From JACMJP01 sp046160675 (GTDB lineage: Bacteria; Bacteroidota; Bacteroidia; Chitinophagales; BACL12), in NCBI GenBank assembly GCA_046160675.1, contig JBJXHH010000190.1:1-25508 (forward strand): a stretch of 25,508 nucleotides of DNA, in the 5' to 3' direction. A model generated the notes under the pieces. The model saw nothing but the letters and a program-made list of their open reading frames with translations, did no database searches and had not been told where the DNA came from. Below, piece by piece: positions 17,775-24,125 of the stretch. How positions within the stretch are numbered: the stretch's first letter is position 1; each line of letters begins with the position of its first letter. Both the position numbers and the translations under genes were made by a program.

Positions 17775-17802
17775 AAACCCTGGCAACCGCCGGGGTTTTT
17801 TA
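17775..17802 (+). terminator. Intrinsic terminator of the first leader (attenuator)
   Basis: AAACCCTGGC (17775-17784) pairs with GCCGGGGTTT (17789-17798), giving a ten-pair stem with one G-T pair and the tetraloop AACC; the T run spans 17796-17801. The right-arm core GCCGGGG also occurs upstream at 17729-17735, where it can pair with the same left arm and would act as an antiterminator. Confidence 0.65.
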
Positions 17803-17908
17803 TTTCCGGTAAATATTGATTGAAAAAAAATATTGTGAAAAGCGATGCGGGAAAAGTGTGCCCGTTGCTGAAATAAAATAAACAGCTGAAAATAAATATA
17901 AAAACAAT

Positions 17909-17983
17909 ATGAAAAATCACAAACACAGGCAGCAGTCCAACAGAATGACGAGCATGCCGGAACAGGATTTTCCAACCGGGTGA
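17909..17983 (+). CDS. Putative 24-residue second leader peptide
   Basis: A short ORF starts with the ATG at 17909-17911 and stops with the TGA at 17981-17983. The product is basic and polar (MKNHKHRQQSNRM, then TSMPEQDFPTG). No clear promoter or ribosome-binding sequence precedes it, so it would depend on read-through of the terminator at 17775-17802. Its stop codon lies in the internal loop directly after the left arm AACCGGG (17974-17980) of a long hairpin, so a terminating ribosome would block that hairpin. Coding is uncertain. Confidence 0.33.
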   Translation: MKNHKHRQQSNRMTSMPEQDFPTG

Positions 17984-18047
17984 ACAAATTGTAAAGATCA
18001 GATGATCGCCTCTTTGCAATTGCCCGGTTAAGGAAACTACGGGCGAT
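17974..18047 (+). promoter_or_regulatory. Mutually exclusive hairpins after the second small ORF
   Basis: Three alternative pairings can be read. Stem A is AACCGGG (17974-17980) with CCCGGTT (18023-18029), continued inward by AATTG/CAATT (17987-17991 with 18017-18021) and AAAGA/TCTTT (17993-17997 with 18011-18015). Stem B is GCCCG (18022-18026) with CGGGC (18040-18044). Stem C is ATCGCC (18005-18010) with GGCGAT (18042-18047). A and B share the CCCG segment; B and C share GGC. The arrangement looks like a switch ahead of the ribosome-binding site at 18068-18075. No known riboswitch core is recognised. Confidence 0.4.
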
Positions 18048-18080
18048 TTATTTTACGAAACGACAAAAAAGGAGGTCATC

Positions 18081-18272
18081 ATGATGATCAGGATCAAAAT
18101 TGTTATCACTATTAACAGGAGAACTTTTGACATCACCACTTTCATCAACAAAATGAAAGATATCTATACAAAATTCATAAACAGCGATGTAATGATTGGT
18201 GTTGGAGAAATCGATAGAATGAAAATAAGTGTTTTTGATGTTATCAAATACATAGTAACATTCATTTTTTAA
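18081..18272 (+). CDS. Small protein of 63 residues, unknown
   Basis: The ORF is preceded by AAAGGAGG (18068-18075), an almost perfect anti-16S complement five bases before the ATG. This is unusual in Bacteroidota, where such strong sites are rare. A second ATG three bases later is also well placed. The product is rich in Ile, Lys and Asp (MMIRIKIVITINRRTFDITT) and ends in a hydrophobic run (VIKYIVTFIF), with no cleavable signal. The stop codon abuts a perfect intrinsic terminator. I do not recognise a family; the regulatory signals, not the sequence, are the case for coding. An antisense ORF at 18048-18326 lacks such signals. Confidence 0.45.
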   Translation: MMIRIKIVITINRRTFDITTFINKMKDIYTKFINSDVMIGVGEIDRMKISVFDVIKYIVTFIF

Positions 18273-18297
18273 AAGCCCCTGCCGAAGGGGCTTTTTT
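18271..18297 (+). terminator. Intrinsic terminator after the 63-residue ORF
   Basis: AAAAGCCCC (18271-18279) pairs perfectly with GGGGCTTTT (18287-18295) around the loop TGCCGAA, followed by further T residues to 18297. It separates the small-ORF cassette from guaB, which has its own promoter just downstream. Confidence 0.85.
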
Positions 18298-18311
18298 ATT
18301 TCCCGCCTGTA

Positions 18312-18344
18312 TTTGCACATCTGCATGAAACCGACTTATCTTTG
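18312..18344 (+). promoter_or_regulatory. guaB promoter with very short or absent leader
   Basis: TTTG (18312-18315) and TATCTTTG (18337-18344) are separated by 21 nt. This is a full sequence match to the Bacteroidota consensus at slightly long spacing. The guaB ATG is at 18348-18350, only three bases after the -7 element, so the transcript would be leaderless or nearly so. TTTGCACAT occurs as a direct repeat at 18312-18320 and 18341-18349. Confidence 0.55.
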
Positions 18345-18347
18345 CAC

Positions 18348-19817
18348 ATGGAAAACTTATCTGCAAAATTTCCGGGCGAAAGCCTTACCTTCGACGACCT
18401 TTTAGTATTGCCTGCTTACTCTGAAGTATTACCGAGAGAGGTTGATATCTCAACGCAACTTACAAGAAACCTGCGTATTAACGTTCCTGTTATTTCTGCT
18501 GCAATGGATACTGTTACTGAATTTCAGATGGCAATTGCTATGGCAAGGGAAGGCGGCATAGGCATTATTCATAAAAACATGAGCATTGAAAAACAGGCTG
18601 ACCATGTGCGCAAAGTAAAAAGAAGCGACAGCGGATTAATTATTGATCCTGTTACATTATTACAACATCAAACTATTAAAGATGCGCTTGCCATGATGCG
18701 GGAATTTAAAATTGGCGGAATTCCGGTTATTGATGAACATAAAAAATTAGTAGGCATTCTTACAAACAGGGATCTTCGTTTTGAAACTGACTTCAATAAA
18801 AAAGTTTCTGATGCGATGACGAAAAACAATCTCATCACTGCTCCCGAAGGAACAACTTTACAACAAGCAGAAGAAATTTTAAAAAATTACCGTATTGAAA
18901 AATTGCCAGTTGTAGATAAAGACGGGATCTTAAAAGGCCTGATCACTTATAAAGACATCATGAAACTGCAAAGCCACCCGAGGGCTTGTAAAGATAAATT
19001 CGGAAGATTATTAGTTGGTGCTGCAGTGGGGGTTACGCATGATACAATTGAAAGAGTGGAAGCATTAAAAATTGTTGGAGTTGATCTGATTATTGTAGAT
19101 ACAGCACATGGCCACAGCAAAGGTGTTATTGAGATGGTAAAAAAAGTGAAAAAGAAATTTTCTGATCTTGAGATTGTTGCAGGAAATGTTGCAACAGGTG
19201 CCGGAGCAAAAGCATTAGCTGACACTGGTGTTGACGCTGTAAAAGTTGGTGTTGGCCCCGGAAGTATTTGTACAACAAGAGTTGTAGCCGGAATTGGCGT
19301 AGCGCAAATTTCTGCAATTAATGATGCGGCAAATGCAATTAAAGGAAGCGGCATCCCGGTTATTGGTGACGGTGGAATTCGCTATACAGGTGATATTGTA
19401 AAAGCAATTGTTGCAGGAGCTGATACAATTATGGCGGGAGGATTATTTGCAGGAACAGAAGAAAGCCCGGGTGAGACTATAATTTTTGAAGGGAGAAAAT
19501 TCAAATCATACAGGGGCATGGGAAGCATGGAAGCAATGGAACAGGGTAGCAAAGACAGGTATTTCCAGGATGCAGAAGATGACTTGAAAAAATTAGTGCC
19601 TGAAGGGATTGTCGGCAGAGTGAATTTTAAAGGTACTGTTGAAGAAGTGATGGTACAATACATAGGCGGACTGAGAGCGGGAATGGGATATGCGGGAGCA
19701 AAAAATATTTCGTCCTTACAAAATGCAGGTTTTGCAAGAATCACTGCAAGTGGCATTAGAGAAAGCCATCCGCATGACGTTGTAATTACGAAAGAGGCTC
19801 CGAATTATTCGAGGTAA
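18348..19817 (+). CDS. guaB: IMP dehydrogenase
   Basis: The 489-residue enzyme oxidises IMP to XMP with NAD+, the committed step of guanine nucleotide synthesis. It shows LTFDDLLVLPAYSEVLPREV near the N-terminus, a pair of CBS domains (about 95-210, with GGIPVIDEHKKLVGILTNRD and IEKLPVVDKDGILKGLITYK), and the active-site loop GVGPGSICTTR (catalytic Cys308). It also has VIGDGGIRYTGDIVKA, the YRGMGSM phosphate-binding and flap region, and a C-terminal GGLRAGMGYAGA. The length is normal. I start at the ATG at 18348; the frame opens two codons earlier with a TTG that is part of the -7 promoter element. The CBS pair is the usual site of nucleotide allostery. Confidence 0.97.
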   Translation: MENLSAKFPGESLTFDDLLVLPAYSEVLPREVDISTQLTRNLRINVPVISAAMDTVTEFQMAIAMAREGGIGIIHKNMSIEKQADHVRKVKRSDSGLIIDPVTLLQHQTIKDALAMMREFKIGGIPVIDEHKKLVGILTNRDLRFETDFNKKVSDAMTKNNLITAPEGTTLQQAEEILKNYRIEKLPVVDKDGILKGLITYKDIMKLQSHPRACKDKFGRLLVGAAVGVTHDTIERVEALKIVGVDLIIVDTAHGHSKGVIEMVKKVKKKFSDLEIVAGNVATGAGAKALADTGVDAVKVGVGPGSICTTRVVAGIGVAQISAINDAANAIKGSGIPVIGDGGIRYTGDIVKAIVAGADTIMAGGLFAGTEESPGETIIFEGRKFKSYRGMGSMEAMEQGSKDRYFQDAEDDLKKLVPEGIVGRVNFKGTVEEVMVQYIGGLRAGMGYAGAKNISSLQNAGFARITASGIRESHPHDVVITKEAPNYSR

Positions 19818-20361
19818 TACCCATTTTTTTCACTTTGAAAAAAACTGTTAAACAATTTCTTTTTTGGTAATGCTGAGAAAGAGGAATATGTATGCTCTAC
19901 CGAGAATAATTTCAATGATCACTGTTGTACAAAATAATTCATAATTTATCCCCCATTGATCTGCATGGTCCAGTCAAACATGAAATAAATGTTGGTTCGC
20001 TGAGGTATGCAGGAAAGGCTTGCTTGTAGGTTGAAAAAGTTAAAAAATTGTAATCGCAAATGTTGCTTCTAATTTTTTCCATCAAGCTTATGCGATGGGG
20101 AAAAATCCTATGCATGAATTGAAAACGCCCGATCATTTTACGGTTGCTTTTCGAGGAGTGAGCTATACAATTCTCCTCTTGCGCCTGAATCATTTTTTTA
20201 CAAATAAATGGAATTAACAGCTCATTATGATACAATAATTCATCGTATTCTTTTTATAAAATAGTAAATAAAAAACCAGTAAGAATACTTCCGGCACCCT
20301 CAGTCATGTACATAAATATTACGTAGCATGGCGAAATAAGAATGGCTTATATACTAAAAAA
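19818..20361. other. Intergenic stretch without a supported gene
   Basis: This gap lies between convergent genes (guaB and the SGNH protein). It holds an AT inverted repeat, TTTTTTTC (19824-19831) / GAAAAAAA (19837-19844), which could weakly end guaB transcription. No tRNA, known RNA motif or convincing promoter is visible. A 98-codon minus-strand frame (19939-20235) is not supported. Confidence 0.5.
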
Positions 20362-21333
20362 TTACATTAATGGAGATTCAGATTTTTTAAGATAGTTTTT
20401 AAGTGCTTCGCTCAGCCAGTTTGTAATTTGCTCTGCGCCGGAAACATTCAAATGTCCTTCGTCACTCCAGTTTGATTTTTTATTTAGAATTTCCTTCGGA
20501 GGAATCACTATTGTCCCAAGTTGTTTATAAAAGCCAACGTTTACCGGGAAATCTTGTTTGTTTCCATAAGCGGGTAGAAATAAAAAAATAAAACTGATAT
20601 TCTTTTCCTTGCATATTGACACCATCCTTCTTACATATTCCTCAGAATATGACAAGTTCAATTTTTGCCGGAAAGCGCTCATTTGATTTTCCGAAACTTC
20701 AATTTGTTGCTTTTCCTTTTTAGCAAGTATTTCTTGTGAAGCGGTTTCTTCCCTGGGCCAGAATCCGAAGTCAGAATATAAAGTATCAGGGGTTGAAATT
20801 GTTTTATATATCCTATTTTTTTGATAAGTTATCCTTAATAGGAATGCCTGGTGCATATCCGCAAAATAATCCCGATTAACAAAAACAGGTGCTAAAAAAA
20901 TGTCCTGCGTTTCAGCTATGTAAGGAAACATATCATGGCTGAAAAAATCTTCCCGCTCCCGCACTTCAAAAACAACTAACTGCGGGTTCTTCATTTCACA
21001 AATATCTTTCAGTAAAGCATATTGTAAACTTATGCCAAGCCTACAATAACCTGCATTTACAGCATATATTGGATGATGCATTGCCTCGGAAATCTGTGTT
21101 TCAAGTATTGAATCCTGCACAGAACAAATGGTATGAGAACTTCCAAGAAAAACGAAGTCAACTGGTTTTTCTGATTCAAAAATCCTTTCATAAAACCAAT
21201 TGCTTCTATTATAACAATCATCTTGAATATAGGAATAAGAAAATTTTTTTTTGACATGGAGACAAAACAAAAGCGCCAATGTTGTAGTTACCGGCAACAA
21301 AAAATAAGTACTATTTAGCAGGAATTTTTTCAT
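20362..21333 (-). CDS. SGNH/GDSL-like protein, probable partner of the MBOAT acyltransferase
   Basis: The 323-residue protein has one N-terminal hydrophobic anchor (about 9-26) followed by an extracytoplasmic SGNH-like domain. Block I is FLGSSHT (Ser65/Ser66), and the terminal Asp/His pair appears in SDEGHLNVSG (Asp291, His294). An Asn-Gly-like block, VNAGYCRLG (92-100), also fits. Such single-anchor SGNH proteins (AlgJ/AlgX, DltD and PatB-like) take the acyl group delivered by an MBOAT membrane protein and place it on an exported polymer. The ATG shares one base with the MBOAT stop (TGATG), so the two are translationally coupled. The acceptor polymer is unknown. Confidence 0.75.
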   Translation of the reverse strand: MKKFLLNSTYFLLPVTTTLALLFCLHVKKKFSYSYIQDDCYNRSNWFYERIFESEKPVDFVFLGSSHTICSVQDSILETQISEAMHHPIYAVNAGYCRLGISLQYALLKDICEMKNPQLVVFEVREREDFFSHDMFPYIAETQDIFLAPVFVNRDYFADMHQAFLLRITYQKNRIYKTISTPDTLYSDFGFWPREETASQEILAKKEKQQIEVSENQMSAFRQKLNLSYSEEYVRRMVSICKEKNISFIFLFLPAYGNKQDFPVNVGFYKQLGTIVIPPKEILNKKSNWSDEGHLNVSGAEQITNWLSEALKNYLKKSESPLM

Positions 21334-22754
21334 CAGAATTGAAAATAAATAAAGGAAGGCGGATTATCAAATGCGCCAAAAAAAATAATGTAAAATACGA
21401 GCAGATAATAGATTGCCCACCTCAATGGTTTCTTAAAAGCAAAAAACTTTTTTTGAAGCCGCTTATTTCTGATGCCTACTTCGAGAACAACAAACAAAGC
21501 AAGTGATTGACATAATACAATACATGCACCTGCAGATTGAAATAGCTTTGTTTTTTCTGCATGCTGCCCATCAAAAATATTTTTTAGTAACGTACCCGCA
21601 TCACTCAAGTTTTCTGCCCTGAAAAATATCCAGCAAAAACACACAAATAAGAAAGTAAACATACCTGAAACGTATTTTGAAACGTTGAAATGAACTTTTC
21701 TCTGCTCGAAAAAAGTTTGTACACTGACTGCTGTACCGTGCAATGCTCCCCAGGCGATGAAAGTAAAATTGGGGCCATGCCACAGCCCTGACAATAAAAA
21801 TGTGAGAAACAGGTTTGCTATCGTTTTATTGTCTCCATTTTTATTTCCGCCTAGCGGGATGTACACATAATCTCTGAACCAGGTTGACAATGAAATATGC
21901 CATCTGCGCCAGAACTCTTTGGGTGATAACGCAAAGTAAGGGTCATTAAAATTTTTCATAATATCAAACCCGAACAACCTTGCACATCCAATTGCAATAT
22001 CAGAATATCCCGAAAAATCGCAATATATCTGAATGGCAAAAAGAAATGTAGCGATCAGGATATTATGTCCCGCAAATGCCTCGGGGGAACTGTACACTTT
22101 ATCTACGAAAATAGCTGCATTGTCAGCAATCACAATTTTTTTGAAAAACCCCCATAACATCAGTCGTAAGCCGCTCACAGCATATGCATAGTCAAATGTT
22201 TTCTTTTCAATAAATTGCGGTAATAACTGTTTTGCCCGTTCAATAGGACCTGCCACTAACTGCGGAAAAAAACTCACAAAAGCAAGAAATGCTATAATGT
22301 CATTTGACGCTTTTAGATTTTTCCGGTACACATCAATTGAGTAACCCAGAGATTGAAATGTATAAAAACTTATGCCAACAGGCAAAATGATATGCAAAGT
22401 TTCAGTATGCAGGTTAAGCCCTATGGATTCTACTGCGTCTACAAACGAGGTTACAAAAAAATCATAATACTTAAACACAGCCAGAACTCCGAGGTTTGTA
22501 ACAAGGGAAACTGCAAGCAAATATTTTCTTGCCTGTTGTTTTTGAGTTCTGTCTAAATAAAACCCCGTTATATAATCAATACTTGACGTTAGAAATAACA
22601 AAGAAAGAAAACGCCAGTCCCACCAGCCGTAAAAAATATAGCTAACAACAAGCAGGAAAAAATTTCTTCTGCGTAGTGTTTTTTGAAAAACAAACCAGTA
22701 CAGAAAAAATACTACAAAAAGAAAAACAGCAAATATCGACGAATTAAAAACCAT
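21333..22754 (-). CDS. MBOAT family membrane-bound O-acyltransferase (AlgI-like)
   Basis: The 473-residue protein is polytopic, with about ten hydrophobic segments, and matches the AlgI/DltB/PatA branch of the MBOAT family. Landmarks are FFPQLVAGPIERAKQLLPQF (from 162), QIYCDFSGYSDIAIG (from 242), FWRRWHISLSTWFRDYVYIP (281-300, ending before LGGN), and LSGLWHGPNFTFIAWGALHG (321-340) with the invariant catalytic His326 and a second His339. It is expected to move acetyl groups from the cytoplasm across the inner membrane for O-acetylation of an exported glycan. It lies 26 bp after a GH13 gene and overlaps the SGNH partner by one base. The acceptor is not defined by the sequence. Confidence 0.9.
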   Translation of the reverse strand: MVFNSSIFAVFLFVVFFLYWFVFQKTLRRRNFFLLVVSYIFYGWWDWRFLSLLFLTSSIDYITGFYLDRTQKQQARKYLLAVSLVTNLGVLAVFKYYDFFVTSFVDAVESIGLNLHTETLHIILPVGISFYTFQSLGYSIDVYRKNLKASNDIIAFLAFVSFFPQLVAGPIERAKQLLPQFIEKKTFDYAYAVSGLRLMLWGFFKKIVIADNAAIFVDKVYSSPEAFAGHNILIATFLFAIQIYCDFSGYSDIAIGCARLFGFDIMKNFNDPYFALSPKEFWRRWHISLSTWFRDYVYIPLGGNKNGDNKTIANLFLTFLLSGLWHGPNFTFIAWGALHGTAVSVQTFFEQRKVHFNVSKYVSGMFTFLFVCFCWIFFRAENLSDAGTLLKNIFDGQHAEKTKLFQSAGACIVLCQSLALFVVLEVGIRNKRLQKKFFAFKKPLRWAIYYLLVFYIIFFGAFDNPPSFIYFQF

Positions 22755-22780
22755 GCTTTTGTTTACTGCAAGATAAATAT

Positions 22781-24106
22781 TTACTTCATCACCATCACAG
22801 CAAACCCAAGTGGTTTCATTTCCACAGCAAACTTTTCCTTCATTTTTACTTTCTTACCGCTGAAGGTTTCTACATATTTTCCGGGTTCATTTTTTATTTC
22901 AACCTTTTGAACACCGTCAACAGTATTAATCAATACAAGGATTTTATTTCCATCTTTTTCCCGTACAAACCCGAATACATCTGCATCGCCGGTTTCAATT
23001 CTTTTGTAAGTGCCCCCATAACTGCCATTCCAAAGAGCAGGGTTTTCTTTTTTCAATGTACTTAGTTTTTGATAAAATTCCGTGTAATCTAGATTCTGAT
23101 TCCAGGTAATAGAATCTTTATCAAAAAATTTAAGTCGCCTGTTTAGGGCCACTTCCTGTCCGGAATAAATTAACAACATACCAGGAATTGTTGCTGCAAT
23201 TACAGCCATTGTTTGTGCAGCATCTCCCATGCGTTCAAATTCAGAACCGTTCCAGCTGTTTTCATCATGATTACTGGTGAAGTTCATCCAATAACTGCCG
23301 GCTGGATATGTTGTAATGTCATGTTGAATGAGTGAATCTAATTTGTTTACAGTTGTTTTCCCCTGTGCAATTTTATTTAACAAATGATGAGCCTTCCAGC
23401 CATACACCATATGAAAGCCCATTTCTATAAATTGTTTTCCTTCTGCCTCAGCGAGTAAAAAAATATCCGGCTTCATTGCCTTTAATTCAGTAAAACAATC
23501 CTTCCAGAAATCATCAGGAACCATCATGGCAACATCACAACGGAAACCATCAACGCCTGTTTCTTTCAGCCAGAATTTCATTGCTTCAATCATTTGACGG
23601 CGCATTTCCATGTTATCATAGTTGAAATCCGCAACATCACTCCAATCTGCTACCGGAGGTATAATTTTTCCATCTGCACCTGTTGTATAGAAATCTTTAT
23701 TTTTTTTCATCCACACATTATCAAAGCTGCTATGATTTGCAACCCAATCCAATATCACATACATTCCGTTTTTGTGCGCTTCATCCACTAATTTCTTAAA
23801 TTCTTTCATAGTTCCGAACTCGGGATTTGTTGCAGTATAATCTGAGATGGAATAATAACTACCTAAGCTACCCTTCCTTTTCTCTACACCAATTGGCTGT
23901 ACAGGCATGAGCCAAAGGATTCCTGCGCCGAGTTCTTTCAATCTCGGCAGGTGTTGTGAGAAAGCTTCAAAAGTTCCTTCACCTGTATATTGGCGAATAT
24001 TCACTTCATAAATCACTTTGTCTTTACTCCATTCAGGCGCTATGTTTTGTGCTGGTAAATTCATACAAGTCATGATAATAGTACAGAAGGTGATGATCTT
24101 TTTCAT
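22781..24106 (-). CDS. Secreted GH13 alpha-amylase family protein
   Basis: The 441-residue protein has a signal peptide (about 1-20, ending MNLPAQ), a (beta/alpha)8 GH13 catalytic domain and a short C-terminal beta domain. Conserved regions are VILDWVANHS (region I), GVDGFRCDVA (Asp191, nucleophile), IFLLAEAEG (Glu220, acid/base) and FTSNHDENSW (Asp281, stabiliser). All three catalytic acids are present. It should hydrolyse alpha-glucans such as maltodextrins outside the cytoplasm; the exact subfamily is not settled by eye. It follows the other GH13 gene after 19 bp and precedes the MBOAT gene by 26 bp, so the four genes appear to form one operon. Confidence 0.9.
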   Translation of the reverse strand: MKKIITFCTIIMTCMNLPAQNIAPEWSKDKVIYEVNIRQYTGEGTFEAFSQHLPRLKELGAGILWLMPVQPIGVEKRKGSLGSYYSISDYTATNPEFGTMKEFKKLVDEAHKNGMYVILDWVANHSSFDNVWMKKNKDFYTTGADGKIIPPVADWSDVADFNYDNMEMRRQMIEAMKFWLKETGVDGFRCDVAMMVPDDFWKDCFTELKAMKPDIFLLAEAEGKQFIEMGFHMVYGWKAHHLLNKIAQGKTTVNKLDSLIQHDITTYPAGSYWMNFTSNHDENSWNGSEFERMGDAAQTMAVIAATIPGMLLIYSGQEVALNRRLKFFDKDSITWNQNLDYTEFYQKLSTLKKENPALWNGSYGGTYKRIETGDADVFGFVREKDGNKILVLINTVDGVQKVEIKNEPGKYVETFSGKKVKMKEKFAVEMKPLGFAVMVMK

Positions 24107-24125
24107 TGTTGAATTTTTATATCAA

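Noticed and set aside
17778..17795. CTGGCAACC-type sequence resembling part of a SAM-I riboswitch
   Set aside because: The rest of the SAM-I core is absent upstream; the segment is fully explained as the loop and arms of an intrinsic terminator.
17699..18326. Minus-strand open frames of 72-106 codons opposite the small-ORF cassette
   Set aside because: They run antisense through the terminator stems and have no start signals. The promoter, Shine-Dalgarno sequence and terminators all read on the plus strand.
19939..20235. 98-codon minus-strand open frame between guaB and the SGNH gene
   Set aside because: It starts with TTG, has no ribosome-binding sequence, promoter or recognisable domain, and has an unlikely residue mix. 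It looks like a chance open frame in AT-rich DNA.
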